Shown: positions 8,086 to 19,245 of the stretch, one piece after another
Layout: every line of letters starts with the position of its first letter
Position numbering within the stretch: position 1 is the stretch's first letter
DNA from: Caenimonas soli
GTDB lineage: Bacteria > Pseudomonadota > Gammaproteobacteria > Burkholderiales > Burkholderiaceae_C
DNA: 64,000 nucleotides
Direction: 5' to 3'
NCBI RefSeq assembly: GCF_013155545.1
Contig: NZ_JABJVV010000005.1
Location: 124,001-188,000, forward strand
Translations under genes and position numbers: made by a program
Notes under the pieces: generated by a model
What the model saw: only the letters and a program-made list of their open reading frames with translations
Databases searched by the model: none
Told to the model about the DNA's origin: nothing

Positions 8086-8841
8086 CTAACGTATATCTTT
8101 CCAGAACGCAGCGTTCAGGCGCCAGGCAACTACCGTGAAGACGCCCAGGAACAGCAGCACCCAGACGCCGATTCGCACGCGCGAATTCTGGGCCGGCTCC
8201 GACATCCACCGCAGGTAACCCACCAGGTCGCCCATCGCCTGGTCGTACTGGAGCGGCGTCATCGTGCCCGGGCTGATCTGCTTCCAGCCCTTGAATATCT
8301 TGACCTCGTGGCCGTGCTCCTGGCGCGTCTCGAACTGCGGTTCGCGGTCGCCCTGCAGTTCCCACAGCACGTGCGGCATGCCCACGCTCGGGAAGGCCAG
8401 GTTGTTCCAGCCGGTCGCCTTGGTCGGGTCGCGGTAGTAGGTGCGCAGGTAGGTGTAGAGGTAATCGGCGCCGGTGCCGCCATGGCCTGAGCGCGAACGC
8501 GCGATCAGGGTCAGGTCGGGCGGATTGCCGCCGAACCAGTCCTTGGCCTGCTTCGGATCGATCGCGGCCCTCATGGTCTCGCCGACCTTGTCGGTGGAGA
8601 ACAGCAGGTTCTCCTTGATCTGCTGCTCCGACAGGCCGATGTCGCGCAGGCGGTTGTAGCGCATGTACGCGGCCGAATGGCAGCTCAGGCAGTAGTTGAC
8701 GAACAGCTTGGCGCCGTGCTGCAGGGCCGGCAGGTCGTTCAGGTTGTCGGGCGCCTTGTCCCAGGCAATGCCTTCGCTGGCCGCCTGGGCGCCGGTGGCG
8801 ATGCCCAGCGCCGCGATCAGGGTGAGGATGAGTTTTTTCAT
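8086..8841 (-). CDS. petC: Ubiquinol-cytochrome c reductase, cytochrome c1 subunit
   Basis: This is cytochrome c1 of the bc1 complex, which passes electrons from the Rieske centre to soluble c-type cytochromes. The 251-residue protein starts at ATG 8841 with a Sec signal peptide (LILTLIAALGIATGAQA). The haem site is CLSCH (residues about 51-55), and the axial Met is probably in the GMPHVLW or later Met-containing segments. A C-terminal membrane anchor (VWVLLFLGVFTVVAWRL) fixes it in the inner membrane. It is last in petABC, 16 bases after petB. Haem attachment probably uses the ResB/CcsB system encoded further along this window. Confidence 0.96.
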   Translation of the reverse strand: MKKLILTLIAALGIATGAQAASEGIAWDKAPDNLNDLPALQHGAKLFVNYCLSCHSAAYMRYNRLRDIGLSEQQIKENLLFSTDKVGETMRAAIDPKQAKDWFGGNPPDLTLIARSRSGHGGTGADYLYTYLRTYYRDPTKATGWNNLAFPSVGMPHVLWELQGDREPQFETRQEHGHEVKIFKGWKQISPGTMTPLQYDQAMGDLVGYLRWMSEPAQNSRVRIGVWVLLFLGVFTVVAWRLNAAFWKDIR

Positions 8842-8857
8842 TGTTGTGGCTCCAGCT

Positions 8858-10303
8858 CTAGTGCGCGGCAAAGGTAATGCGCTCGGGCACGGGCTTGAAT
8901 TCGCCCAGGCGGCTCCACCACGGCATCAGCAGGAAGAAACCAAAATAGAACAGCGTGCCGACCTGCGACACACGCTCGCCGATCGGTGACGGCGGCTGCA
9001 CACCCAGGTAGGCGAGCACGATGAAATTGACGACGAAGACGCCGTACACCCACTTGTGCCAGCCCGGCCGGTAGCGGATGGACTTGACCGGGCTCTTGTC
9101 CAGCCAGGGCAGGAAGAACAGGATGATGACGGCGCCGCCCATCACGACCACGCCCCAGAACTTGGCGTCGATCCCCTGCAGGAGGCCGATGCCCGTGAAA
9201 CCGAAGGCATTGAACATCCACAGGAAGGCGATGGCGAGCAGGACCAGCAGGCCCTTGACCAGCGCCGGCGCCGCGGTCCTGACCAGCACCCAGCCGACGG
9301 TCAGGAGCAGGATGGCGGACAGGGCATACATCATCTGGGTGGTGATGGCACGCAGCATCGAGTAGTACGGCGTGAAATACCAGACCGGGGCGATGTGTGC
9401 CGGCGTCTTCAGCGGATCGGCCGGGATGAAGTTGTTGTATTCCAGGAAGTAGCCGCCGAGCTCGGGCGCGAAGAAGATGATGGCGGAGAACACCATCAGG
9501 AACACCGAGACGCCGAAGATGTCGTGCACCGTGTAGTACGGGTGGAACGGGATGCCGTCCACCGGCGTGCCATCGGGGTTCTTCGGGGCTTTGGGGCCCT
9601 TGATCTCCACGCCGTCGGGGTTGTTCGAGCCGACGTCGTGCAGCGCCAGGATGTGCGCGGCAATCAGGCCCAGCAGCACCAGCGGCACGGCGATGACGTG
9701 GAACGCGAAGAAGCGGTTCAGGGTGGCGTCGGACACCACATAGTCGCCGCGCAGCCACTCGGACAGGTCCGGGCCGATGAATGGGATGGCGGAGAACAGG
9801 TTGATGATCACCTGGGCGCCCCAATAGGACATCTGGCCCCAGGGCAGCAGGTAACCCATGAAGGCCTCGGCCATCAGAACCAGGAAGATCGCGCAGCCGA
9901 AGACCCAGACCAGCTCGCGCGGCTTGCGGTAGCTGCCGTAGATCAGGCCCCGGTACATGTGCAGGTAGACCACGACGAAGAACGCCGATGCGCCGGTGGA
10001 GTGCATGTAACGGATCAGCCAGCCCCAGGGCACGTCGCGCATGATGTACTCGACCGAGGCGAACGCGGTGGCCGCGTCCGGCTTGTAGTGCATCACCAGG
10101 AAGATGCCGGTGACGATCTGGATCACCAGGACCAGCAGCGCCAGCGAGCCGAAGAAGTACCAGAAGTTGAAGTTCTTGGGCGCGTAGTACTGCGACATGT
10201 GGTCCTTGTAGAAGGACCCCGCGGAAGGAAAGCGGTTGTCGAACCAGTTGGTGAGTTTCGCCGTCGCCGTGGCGTTGGGGGAAATTTCCTTGAATTCAGC
10301 CAT
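8858..10303 (-). CDS. petB: Ubiquinol-cytochrome c reductase, cytochrome b subunit
   Basis: This is the integral membrane cytochrome b of the bc1 complex, carrying both quinone sites and two b haems. The 481-residue protein starts at ATG 10303; a TTG at 10315 overlapping the petA stop is also possible. The four haem-ligating His residues are in YMHSTGASAFFVVVYLHMYR and in FFAFHVIAVPLVLLGLIAAH. The usual PEWY motif of the Qo site reads PVWY here. C-terminal helices end in a short charged tail. It sits between petA and petC in one operon. Confidence 0.97.
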   Translation of the reverse strand: MAEFKEISPNATATAKLTNWFDNRFPSAGSFYKDHMSQYYAPKNFNFWYFFGSLALLVLVIQIVTGIFLVMHYKPDAATAFASVEYIMRDVPWGWLIRYMHSTGASAFFVVVYLHMYRGLIYGSYRKPRELVWVFGCAIFLVLMAEAFMGYLLPWGQMSYWGAQVIINLFSAIPFIGPDLSEWLRGDYVVSDATLNRFFAFHVIAVPLVLLGLIAAHILALHDVGSNNPDGVEIKGPKAPKNPDGTPVDGIPFHPYYTVHDIFGVSVFLMVFSAIIFFAPELGGYFLEYNNFIPADPLKTPAHIAPVWYFTPYYSMLRAITTQMMYALSAILLLTVGWVLVRTAAPALVKGLLVLLAIAFLWMFNAFGFTGIGLLQGIDAKFWGVVVMGGAVIILFFLPWLDKSPVKSIRYRPGWHKWVYGVFVVNFIVLAYLGVQPPSPIGERVSQVGTLFYFGFFLLMPWWSRLGEFKPVPERITFAAH

Positions 10304-10311
10304 GTTGGTGC

Positions 10312-10908
10312 TCAAGCCTTTTTGTCTTCACCGATCAGCAATCGGTTGTCCGAGAGATACATGTGCTTGGGCACTTCCAGGTTGTCCGGCGCCGGCTTGT
10401 TCTTGAACACGCGGCCGGCCACGTCGAACGTCGAGCCGTGGCAGGGGCAAAGGAAGCCACCGAGCCAGTCATCGGGCAGCGAGGGCTGCGGGCCCGGCTG
10501 GAGCTTGTCGGAAGGTGAGCAGCCCAGGTGCGAGCAGATACCCACGCCGACCCAGACTTCGGGCTTGATGGAGCGGTACTGATTCTTCGCGTATTCGGGC
10601 GTGGGGTAGGTCTTGCGGTCGGAGTTGGGATCCGCCAACTCGCCCTCGGTTTTCTTGAGCGACTCCAGCTGCTCCGGGGTACGCCTCATGATCCACACCG
10701 GTTTGCCGCGCCATTCCACCGTGAGTTTCTCGCCCGGCTTCAGGGCCGAAATATCCACTTCCACCGGGGCACCGGCGGCCTTGGCCTTCTCGGAGGGCTG
10801 GAAGCTACTGACGAAGGGCACGGCGGTAAACGCGCCGCCCACCGCGCCTGCACAACCGGACGCAATCAGCCATGTGCGTTTGCTGGCGTCCACTGGGGTG
10901 TCACTCAT
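10312..10908 (-). CDS. petA: Ubiquinol-cytochrome c reductase, Rieske iron-sulfur subunit
   Basis: This is the Rieske protein of the bc1 complex, 198 residues from ATG 10908. An N-terminal signal-anchor (KRTWLIASGCAGAVGGAF) precedes a hinge and the soluble head. The 2Fe-2S ligands are in CSHLGC and CPCHGS, and the two extra Cys should form the stabilising disulfide. Rieske proteins are folded before export and usually use the Tat route; tatABC is encoded nearby, although the pair here is KR rather than RR. It is the first gene of petABC, with a promoter-like sequence 40 bases upstream. Confidence 0.97.
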   Translation of the reverse strand: MSDTPVDASKRTWLIASGCAGAVGGAFTAVPFVSSFQPSEKAKAAGAPVEVDISALKPGEKLTVEWRGKPVWIMRRTPEQLESLKKTEGELADPNSDRKTYPTPEYAKNQYRSIKPEVWVGVGICSHLGCSPSDKLQPGPQPSLPDDWLGGFLCPCHGSTFDVAGRVFKNKPAPDNLEVPKHMYLSDNRLLIGEDKKA

Positions 10909-10948
10909 GGGGGTCCTCGAGGATGTCGCTTATTAGGGTCAACCCGCG

Positions 10949-10978
10949 ATTGTAGCTGACCGTGTCAGGCGAATTCAA
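10949..10978 (-). promoter_or_regulatory. petA: Putative sigma-70 promoter of petABC
   Basis: On the minus strand TTGAAT (10978-10973) and TACAAT (10954-10949) are separated by 18 bases, four and five matches to consensus. They lie about 40 bases upstream of the petA start in the 138-base gap shared with the divergent mscL gene. Assigned by eye only. Confidence 0.55.
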
Positions 10979-11046
10979 CACTCGCACCGCCCCCACGCGC
11001 GCGCCTTTGCCTGCATACTGGCGCCGTCAAAAACTGGAGCACAACC

Positions 11047-11475
11047 ATGGCGATGCTGGCGGAATTCAGGGAGTTCGCGATCAAGGGCAACGTGGTCGAT
11101 CTCGCGGTGGGCGTGATCATCGGCGCGGCATTCGGCAAGATCGTCGATTCGCTGGTGGGAGACGTGATCATGCCGGTGGTGGGCGCGATCTTCGGCAAGC
11201 TGGATTTCTCCAACCTCTTCGTCGTCCTGGGCCAGGTACCGCCGAGCACGGCCATGACGCTCGATGCGCTGAAGAAAGCCGGTGTGCCGGTACTGGCCTA
11301 CGGCAATTTCATCACCGTCGCCGTGAACTTCGTGCTGCTCGCCTTCATCATTTTCCTGATGGTCAAGCAGATCAACCGGCTGCGGCGCGAGAGCCCGCCG
11401 CCCGCGCCCGTCGCGGCTCCGCCGGAAGATGTCGTGCTGCTGCGCGAGATCCGCGACAGCCTGCGCCGGCCCTAA
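11047..11475 (+). CDS. mscL: Large-conductance mechanosensitive channel
   Basis: MscL is a homopentameric inner-membrane channel that opens under membrane tension during hypo-osmotic shock. The 142-residue protein starts at ATG 11047 after GGAG. It has an amphipathic N-terminus ([16 protein letters not shown]), TM1 ([23 protein letters not shown]), a periplasmic loop, TM2 ([16 protein letters not shown]) and the cytoplasmic helix bundle. It is divergent from petA and overlaps the convergent pdxA stop by four bases. Confidence 0.97.
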   Translation: MAMLAEFREFAIKGNVVDLAVGVIIGAAFGKIVDSLVGDVIMPVVGAIFGKLDFSNLFVVLGQVPPSTAMTLDALKKAGVPVLAYGNFITVAVNFVLLAFIIFLMVKQINRLRRESPPPAPVAAPPEDVVLLREIRDSLRRP

Positions 11476-12500
11476 CCTCCGCTCAGCTGCCGCGCGACCC
11501 GGATCGCCTCGAGCAGGCTGGAGGGGTCGGCCTGGCCCGTGCCTGCGATGTCGAAGGCCGTCCCGTGATCCGGGCTGGTGCGCACCAGCGGCAGGCCCAG
11601 CGTGACGTTCACGCCCTTCTCCACCCCGAGGTACTTCACCGGGATCAGTCCCTGGTCGTGGTACATCGCCACCACCACGTCGAACTCACCGGGCTGGCCG
11701 CCCCGCGCGCGGGCACGCATGAACACCGTGTCCGGCGCGAACGGGCCGCTTGCAACAATGCCTTCGCTGCGGGCGGCCTGGACGGCGGGAATGATCGACT
11801 CGATCTCTTCGCGGCCGAACAATCCGCCTTCGCCGGCATGGGGGTTGAGGCCCGCTACGCCGATGCGCGGTGCACGCCCCAGCGCCCGGCCGACGGCCTC
11901 GTGCGTGATGCGCAGCGTCTGCAACACGTTTTGGGCACTCACCGCTGCGATGGCGTCGCGCAGCGACACGTGGATGCTGACCAGCACCGTGCGAAGCTCG
12001 TCGTTGGCCAGCATCATGCGCACCGGCACGTCGGCCACGCTCTTGCCAAGCCATGCGGCAGCCTCGGCCTGCAACAGCTCGGTGTGGCCCGGAAACGGCA
12101 CGCCCGCCGCCGCCAGCGCCTCCTTGTGCAAGGGCGCGGTGACGAGCGCGGCGATGTCGCCGCGCAAGGCGGCGCGGGCGGCCCAGACGACACAGTCGGC
12201 CGCAGCCTTGCCGGCCGCGGCGCTGACCTGGCCCCACGCCACCGGCTGGGACGGCGCGGCCAACTGCAGCACCGGCAGGCAACGCGGCGGCGCCGCGAGC
12301 GCCTGGGCCGGCGATTCGATCAGCGCCACTGGAAGCTCGGCTTCATGCGCGCGGATCGCCTGCGCAGCGCGCCGCAGCGTCGGCACGTCGCCGACCGCGA
12401 AGCATCCCCTGGTTGCGTCCGGCGCGTCCCTGAAGGCCTTGGCGATGATCTCCGGCCCGATCCCAGCCGCATCGCCCATGGTGATCGCAATTGATCTCAT
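11472..12500 (-). CDS. pdxA: 4-hydroxythreonine-4-phosphate dehydrogenase
   Basis: PdxA makes the amino-ketone precursor of pyridoxal phosphate by NAD-dependent oxidation of 4-phosphohydroxythreonine. The 342-residue protein shows family motifs in order: [10 protein letters not shown] near the N-terminus, the substrate segment [16 protein letters not shown], the metal-site region [15 protein letters not shown] and [13 protein letters not shown]. Length is typical. It follows the Nif3-like gene with an ATGA overlap and is convergent with mscL. A PdxA2-like phospho-threonate role cannot be excluded, but the neighbourhood is housekeeping. Confidence 0.92.
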   Translation of the reverse strand: MRSIAITMGDAAGIGPEIIAKAFRDAPDATRGCFAVGDVPTLRRAAQAIRAHEAELPVALIESPAQALAAPPRCLPVLQLAAPSQPVAWGQVSAAAGKAAADCVVWAARAALRGDIAALVTAPLHKEALAAAGVPFPGHTELLQAEAAAWLGKSVADVPVRMMLANDELRTVLVSIHVSLRDAIAAVSAQNVLQTLRITHEAVGRALGRAPRIGVAGLNPHAGEGGLFGREEIESIIPAVQAARSEGIVASGPFAPDTVFMRARARGGQPGEFDVVVAMYHDQGLIPVKYLGVEKGVNVTLGLPLVRTSPDHGTAFDIAGTGQADPSSLLEAIRVARQLSGG

Positions 12501-13255
12501 GCCGGATTGTCGATCTCGATGAACTGATGCTCCACGCCCAGCTGCTGCGCAACATGCGCAGCCACGGCCGGGGCGCCATAACGCTCGCTCGCATGGTGGC
12601 CGCAGGCCAGGAACGAAACCCCGCTCTCGCGGGCATAGTGGGCCTGCGGTTCCGAAATCTCACCCGTGATGAAGGCATCGGCGCCCGCTGCGATGGCTGA
12701 CTCGAAATAGCCTTGCGCGCCGCCGGTGCACCAGCCGATCTTGCTGATCTCCCGCTGTCCGCCTTCCACCACTGTCACGTGCCGGCCCAGCACCTTCTCC
12801 ACATGGGAGGCCAGCTCATGCACATTCCGGTAGCTGCCGCCATCGGCCAGGCCGCCCAGGAAGCCCAGGTCCTGCTCACCGAAACGCGCACTCGCCCGCA
12901 GCCCCAACTTGAGCCCGAGCTGGGCGTTATTGCCCAGCTCGGGGTGGGCATCCAGCGGCAGGTGGTAGGCGAACAGGTTGATGTCGTGCTCAAGGAGCAG
13001 CGCCAGCCGCTGCTTCATCCAGCCGGTGATCCGTCCATCGTGGCCGCGCCAGAACAGGCCATGGTGCACGAAGATGGCATCGGCCCGGGCTAGGACGGCC
13101 GCCTCGATCAGCGCGCGGCTGGCAGTGACACCGGACACCAGCCGGCGCACCTCGGCCTTGCCCTCGACCTGCAGGCCATTGGGCCCATAGTCCTTGAACC
13201 GGTCGGGCTGCAGCAGGCCATCGAATGCCTGCAGGAGTTGCTGTGCGCTGGCCAT
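12497..13255 (-). CDS. Nif3-like dinuclear metal-centre protein (YbgI family)
   Basis: The 252-residue protein belongs to the NIF3/YbgI family, which forms toroidal hexamers with a dinuclear metal site. Metal-ligand segments are visible: FVHHGLFWRG, the later His/Asp region YHLPLDAHPELGNN and the C-terminal CGHHASERYGAP. The biochemical role of the family is still debated, with links to tRNA modification, GTP cyclohydrolase-type folds and oxidative stress. Its stop overlaps the pdxA start by four bases, so the two are coupled. Upstream is a divergent protease gene, leaving 126 bases for both promoters. Confidence 0.9.
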   Translation of the reverse strand: MASAQQLLQAFDGLLQPDRFKDYGPNGLQVEGKAEVRRLVSGVTASRALIEAAVLARADAIFVHHGLFWRGHDGRITGWMKQRLALLLEHDINLFAYHLPLDAHPELGNNAQLGLKLGLRASARFGEQDLGFLGGLADGGSYRNVHELASHVEKVLGRHVTVVEGGQREISKIGWCTGGAQGYFESAIAAGADAFITGEISEPQAHYARESGVSFLACGHHASERYGAPAVAAHVAQQLGVEHQFIEIDNPA

Positions 13256-13381
13256 GCTGAGTGATTTCCGAAATTTGCCATTGTCGGCGAACCGGGCTCA
13301 TTTTCCGCCCGCCGCGCGGCCCATGGCCGAGCCGCGCGGTCTACACTTGCGAATTCAACTTTTGGGTGCGCCCGGGACATC

Positions 13382-14536
<1,155 letters not shown>

Positions 14537-14540
14537 CGGC

Positions 14541-15335
14541 CTAGCGGGACTGGTCGGCGGGGGCCGTGCCCTCCTCGGGCGCCTTGGTGTGCTTGATGAA
14601 CAGCTGGGCTGCCCAGATGCCGACTTCATAGAGCAGCACCATCGGCACCGCCAGCGCCAGCTGCGACACCACGTCGGGCGGCGTGATCACCGCGGCGATG
14701 ATGAAGGCCAGCACGATGAAGTAACTGCGAAACTGCTTGAGCTTCTCGATGCTGACGATGCCCAGGCGAGCCAGCACGATCACCACGATGGGCACTTCGA
14801 ACGCCAGTCCGAAGGCGATGAACATGGTCAGCACGAAGCTCAGATACGCCTCGATGTCAGGCGCCGCCGTGATGCTCTTGGGCGCGAAGCTCTGGATGAA
14901 CGAGAACACCTGGCCGAACACGAAGTAGTAGCAAAAGCCGACGCCCAGGAAAAACAGCAGGGTGCTGGAGATGACCAGCGGCAACATCAGCTTTTTCTCG
15001 TGCGAATAAAGGCCCGGCGCCACGAAGGCCCAGACCTGGTAGAGCACGACCGGCAACGCGATCAGGAACGCCGACATCAGCAGGATCTTCAGCGGCACCA
15101 GGAAAGGCGAAATCACCGAGGTGGCGATCAGGGTCGCGCCCTTGGGCAGATGGGCGACCAGCGGCGCCGCCAGGATGTCGTAGAGCGCCCCCGGACCCGG
15201 GTAGAGGAACAGCGCGGCCGCCACGACGCCCACGGCGATCATGGCCTTGATCAGCCGGTCTCGCAGCTCCACGAGGTGGGCGACGAAAGGCTGCTCGGTA
15301 CCGGCGAGCTCGTCTTCTTTGTTCAGATCGGACAT
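14541..15335 (-). CDS. tatC: Sec-independent protein translocase TatC
   Basis: TatC is the six-helix receptor of the twin-arginine translocase that exports folded proteins. The 264-residue protein has the conserved cytoplasmic N-terminus (FVAHLVELRDRLIKA), the periplasmic FVAPGLYSHEKK loop and the ITPPDVVSQLALAVPM segment. Start ATG 15335 shares a base with the tatB stop (TGATG), which implies coupling. Likely clients in this window are MsrP and the Rieske protein. Confidence 0.97.
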   Translation of the reverse strand: MSDLNKEDELAGTEQPFVAHLVELRDRLIKAMIAVGVVAAALFLYPGPGALYDILAAPLVAHLPKGATLIATSVISPFLVPLKILLMSAFLIALPVVLYQVWAFVAPGLYSHEKKLMLPLVISSTLLFFLGVGFCYYFVFGQVFSFIQSFAPKSITAAPDIEAYLSFVLTMFIAFGLAFEVPIVVIVLARLGIVSIEKLKQFRSYFIVLAFIIAAVITPPDVVSQLALAVPMVLLYEVGIWAAQLFIKHTKAPEEGTAPADQSR

Positions 15336-15802
15336 CAGTTGAATTTATGCGGGCGGTATCTGGCCACCCGCGCGGCGCCCGAAAGCGCCTTGGTGCGGAT
15401 GCCGTTGCGCGCCTTGTACCAGTTGGGCGTGGTGCCCTGCTTGATGCGCCACTTCTTCTTGGGGTGGCGGTATTCGGGATAGGAAACGGAAACCGGCTCG
15501 CCGAGCGCCATGTGGGCGCTGGTGCTGGTGGCATCCTGCAGCTGCCTCTCGATCTCGCTGACCCCGCCATGGATGGAGCTTTCGACGTCGCGCGCCGCGG
15601 TCTCCACCGTCTCCTTCATCTTCTTGAGCTCTTCCAGCTCCATGGAACGGCTGACCTCGGCTTTGACGTCGGCCACGTAGCGCTGGGCCTTGCCCAGCAG
15701 CGTGCCCACGGTGCGCGCCACCCTCGGGAGCTTTTCGGGCCCGATGACGATCAGCGCCACAGCGCCGATCACCAGCATCTTTTCTATGCCGAGATCAATC
15801 AC
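15335..15802 (-). CDS. tatB: Sec-independent protein translocase TatB
   Basis: TatB partners TatC in the signal-peptide-binding complex. The 155-residue protein begins with a short membrane helix ([18 protein letters not shown]) with the conserved Glu and GPEKLP hinge. An amphipathic helix ([18 protein letters not shown]) and a charged coiled stretch come next. The C-terminal tail contains a basic [13 protein letters not shown] segment. Length and GPEKLP separate it from TatA. The gene lies 16 bases after tatA. Confidence 0.95.
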   Translation of the reverse strand: MIDLGIEKMLVIGAVALIVIGPEKLPRVARTVGTLLGKAQRYVADVKAEVSRSMELEELKKMKETVETAARDVESSIHGGVSEIERQLQDATSTSAHMALGEPVSVSYPEYRHPKKKWRIKQGTTPNWYKARNGIRTKALSGAARVARYRPHKFN

Positions 15803-15818
15803 AGGCTTGTCGCCAAGT

Positions 15819-16061
15819 TCAGCTCTTGTTCTTGGCTTCCACGTCGATCGTGGTCTTGTCGGTCGGGCCCGGCTGCGCGGTGGTGCTCACCTGGCTGGGG
15901 GGAACCGGTGTCTCGGGCGCCGCGCCATCCTTGATGCCGTCCTTGAAGCCCTTGACGGCGCCACCGAGGTCGGAGCCGATGTTCTTGAGCTTCTTGGTGC
16001 CAAATACCAGAACGATGATCAGTAGGACGATCAGCCAATGCCAAATGGAAAATGAACCCAT
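15819..16061 (-). CDS. tatA: Sec-independent protein translocase TatA
   Basis: TatA oligomerises to form the translocation pathway. The 80-residue protein has one N-terminal helix ([20 protein letters not shown]) with the FGTKKL hinge, and an amphipathic helix ([15 protein letters not shown]). The polar tail is disordered. It is the first tat gene, 68 bases after the hinT stop, and probably belongs to the long transcript that begins upstream of the his genes. Confidence 0.95.
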   Translation of the reverse strand: MGSFSIWHWLIVLLIIVLVFGTKKLKNIGSDLGGAVKGFKDGIKDGAAPETPVPPSQVSTTAQPGPTDKTTIDVEAKNKS

Positions 16062-16129
16062 GGATTACTCCTGTACGAATGAGGTCGATTCTAGTCGGCA
16101 GGCGAAGTTCAGGGCCTGCCAGGGCCTGC

Positions 16130-16495
16130 TCAGCCTTTAAGCCAGGGCCTGGGCCCGCCGATGACGTGGACGTGCAGATGCTGCACTTCCTGCCCGCCCT
16201 CCTGGCCGGTGTTGATCACGACGCGAAAGCCCCCTTCCGGATACGGCCGGCACCCTTCCTGCAGCGCCAGCTTGGGCGCCAGGCTCATCATGCGGCCCAG
16301 CAACGCCTCGTGCTCGGGGCCGACCTGGGCCATCGATGCCAGATGGACCTTGGGCACCATGAGGAAATGCACGGGGGCCCAGGGATGGATGTCGTGGAAC
16401 ACGAGCATGTCGTCGTCTTCGTAGACCTTGCTCGAGGGAATCTTCCCCTCGATGATCTTGCAGAAAAGGCAGCTGGGATCGGCGGCTGGGCTCAT
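16130..16495 (-). CDS. hinT: HIT-family nucleotide hydrolase (HinT-like)
   Basis: This is a histidine-triad purine nucleoside phosphoramidase, 121 residues from ATG 16495. The N-terminal CLFCKIIEGKIPS segment contains the zinc-type Cys pair. The central part (FHDIHPWAPVHFLMVPK) and the triad HLHVHVIGG near the C-terminus are diagnostic. A longer frame extends upstream but overlaps the preceding gene and has no family similarity. It sits between the small membrane protein and tatA, the usual place in Burkholderiales. Confidence 0.94.
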   Translation of the reverse strand: MSPAADPSCLFCKIIEGKIPSSKVYEDDDMLVFHDIHPWAPVHFLMVPKVHLASMAQVGPEHEALLGRMMSLAPKLALQEGCRPYPEGGFRVVINTGQEGGQEVQHLHVHVIGGPRPWLKG

Positions 16496-16514
16496 GGCGT
16501 CATGGATGAGTAGA

Positions 16515-16871
16515 TCAGAAAGGCGTGCGGCCGTCGGTGAAGCGCAGCCAGCCGCGGATGCAGCGGTACAAGTACCACAGCAGGACGATGGTGTGGGCAA
16601 TCGCGCCCGGCAGGATGAACAGCAGGTACAGCGGCGAAGTCACGACCAGCCACAGCACGGTCCACCAGAAGGTCGCGATCATGTAATTGTGATGGCTGAC
16701 GTAGACGGCGTCGTTTTCGTCCGCGCGCTTGATGTAATTGACGATCAGCGCAATGACGGCCAGCGTTCCCATGCTGGCCCAGGCCACCGTGTGCAGGCCG
16801 TACAGCACATGCATCACCGTGCGGTCTGTCGGCGTCTTGGTGTCGAATTGTGCGAAATCGGTCTCGGCCAT
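16515..16871 (-). CDS. Small membrane protein, DUF4870-like
   Basis: The 118-residue protein has three or four predicted membrane helices (LHTVAWASMGTLAVIALIVNYI, MIATFWWTVLWLVVTSPLYLLF, IAHTIVLLWYLYRCIRGW) and an acidic cytosolic N-terminus. ATG 16871 overlaps the hisE stop. The YRCIRGWLRF end resembles DUF4870/TspO-unrelated small membrane proteins often found between hisE and hinT in this order. No function is known. Confidence 0.75.
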   Translation of the reverse strand: MAETDFAQFDTKTPTDRTVMHVLYGLHTVAWASMGTLAVIALIVNYIKRADENDAVYVSHHNYMIATFWWTVLWLVVTSPLYLLFILPGAIAHTIVLLWYLYRCIRGWLRFTDGRTPF

Positions 16872-17260
16872 CAATATCCCCCTGCTTCGCGTCCCTGCGC
16901 CTTGCGCAAGGCCTTCTCTTCGATGCCGCTGGTGCCCTCGCGGCGCTCGAGCTCAGCGATGACGTCGGCCGGTTTCAGCCCATAGTGGGCCAGCGCGATC
17001 ATGGTGTGAAACCACAAGTCGGCGACCTCGCCCACCAGCTTGCGGCTGGCTTCCGGGCTTGCGGCGCGGTCCGCATCCTTGGCGGCCATCACCACCTCGG
17101 TCGCCTCCTCGCCTATTTTCTTGAGGAAGGCGTCCGGGCCCTTGTGCAGCAGCCTCGCCACGTAGCTGGTGCCGGGGTCGCCGCCCTGGCCGGGCCTGCG
17201 GCTTTCGATGATCGCGGCCAGGCGCGCGAGCGCGTCGCTGGAAGGAGAGGCAGGATTCAT
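16871..17260 (-). CDS. hisE: Phosphoribosyl-ATP pyrophosphatase
   Basis: HisE hydrolyses phosphoribosyl-ATP to phosphoribosyl-AMP, the second step of histidine synthesis. The 129-residue protein is an all-alpha MazG-like pyrophosphohydrolase with the acidic metal-binding pattern [16 protein letters not shown] and [13 protein letters not shown]. It is separate from hisI, unlike the fused HisIE of enterobacteria. The start lies four bases after the hisI stop. Confidence 0.95.
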   Translation of the reverse strand: MNPASPSSDALARLAAIIESRRPGQGGDPGTSYVARLLHKGPDAFLKKIGEEATEVVMAAKDADRAASPEASRKLVGEVADLWFHTMIALAHYGLKPADVIAELERREGTSGIEEKALRKAQGREAGGY

Positions 17261-17264
17261 GGCG

Positions 17265-17654
17265 TCATTTGTAGATGGATTGCGGATCTTTCAAGACAGG
17301 CTCGACCGCCTGCCACGCCCCATCCTTGTAAAGGTGGAAGAAACAGCTGTGCCGGCCGGTGTGGCAGGCGATCGACGGATCGTGCCCCAGCTGCGTCACC
17401 TTCAAGAGCAGCACGTCGTTGTCGCAATCCATCCGGATCTCGTGGACGGTCTGAACGTGGCCGGACTCCTCGCCTTTGAACCACAGCTTGCCGCGCGAGC
17501 GGCTGTAGTACACGGCGCGGCCGAGTTCGGCGGTCTTCTGCAATGCCTCGCGGTTCATCCACGCGAACATGAGCACGTCGTTGCTGCCGACCTCTTGCGC
17601 GATGACCGGGATGAGGCCCTGCGCGTCCCACTTGACCTGATTGAGCCAATCCAT
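17265..17654 (-). CDS. hisI: Phosphoribosyl-AMP cyclohydrolase
   Basis: HisI opens the purine ring of phosphoribosyl-AMP in the third step of histidine synthesis. The protein has 129 residues from ATG 17654 ([14 protein letters not shown]), the usual length. A GTG at 17690 that overlaps the hisF stop would add 12 residues. Zinc ligands are visible in [10 protein letters not shown] and [10 protein letters not shown]. Confidence 0.95.
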   Translation of the reverse strand: MDWLNQVKWDAQGLIPVIAQEVGSNDVLMFAWMNREALQKTAELGRAVYYSRSRGKLWFKGEESGHVQTVHEIRMDCDNDVLLLKVTQLGHDPSIACHTGRHSCFFHLYKDGAWQAVEPVLKDPQSIYK

Positions 17655-17686
17655 GGCCCTTATTGTGCCGGATGGCACCGGCCGAT

Positions 17687-18466
<780 letters not shown>

Positions 18467-18477
18467 GGTAGGCCCCT

Positions 18478-19218
18478 TCAAGAGCCGAGTTCGTCGGCCT
18501 TGGCCTGGGCCTTGACGAAGTCAAGGTCGCCGGAATAGATGGCGCGCCCGCAGATCACGCCCTCGATGCCTTCGTCTTCCACGGCGCACAGCTTTTCGAT
18601 GTCCGCCATGTTGGACAAGCCACCCGAGGCGATGACCGGGATGTGCAGAGACTGTGCCAGCTTCACCGTGGCATCGATGTTGATGCCGGTGAGCATGCCG
18701 TCGCGCCCGATGTCGGTGTAGATGATGGATTCGACGCCCCAGTCCTCGAACTTGCGCGCCAGGTCCACCACTTCGTGGCCGGTGAGCTTGCTCCAGCCGT
18801 CGGTCGCCACCTTGCCGTCCTTGGCATCCAGGCCCACGATGATGTGTCCGCCGAAGGCGGTGCAGGCGTCCTTCAGGAATCCGGGATTCTTGACGGCCGC
18901 CGTGCCGATGATGACGTAACGCAACCCGCCGTCGATGTACTTCTCTATCGTGTCCAGGTCGCGGATGCCGCCGCCCAGTTGCACGGGGATGTCGTCGCCC
19001 ACCGCCTTCAGGATGGACTTGATGGCCACCAGGTTCTGCGGCTTGCCGGCGAAGGCGCCGTTCAGGTCGACCAGGTGCAGGCGGCGCGCGCCCTTGTCCA
19101 GCCAGGCCTTGGCCATCGCTGCCGGATCCTCGCCGAAGGTCGTGGCCTGGCCCATGTCGCCTTGCTTGAGGCGCACGCAGTGGCCGTCTTTGATGTCAAT
19201 CGCGGGGATAAGAAGCAT
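18478..19218 (-). CDS. hisA: ProFAR isomerase
   Basis: HisA converts ProFAR to PRFAR by an Amadori rearrangement. The 246-residue TIM barrel begins [20 protein letters not shown] with the catalytic Asp in AIDIKDG. The second catalytic Asp is in [12 protein letters not shown], and phosphate-binding loops are QLGGGIR and IASGGLSN. It lies 27 bases after hisH and 11 bases before the hisF start. Confidence 0.96.
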   Translation of the reverse strand: MLLIPAIDIKDGHCVRLKQGDMGQATTFGEDPAAMAKAWLDKGARRLHLVDLNGAFAGKPQNLVAIKSILKAVGDDIPVQLGGGIRDLDTIEKYIDGGLRYVIIGTAAVKNPGFLKDACTAFGGHIIVGLDAKDGKVATDGWSKLTGHEVVDLARKFEDWGVESIIYTDIGRDGMLTGINIDATVKLAQSLHIPVIASGGLSNMADIEKLCAVEDEGIEGVICGRAIYSGDLDFVKAQAKADELGS

Positions 19219-19245
19219 AACGGGGGATGGCGCAGCAACCCGGTG

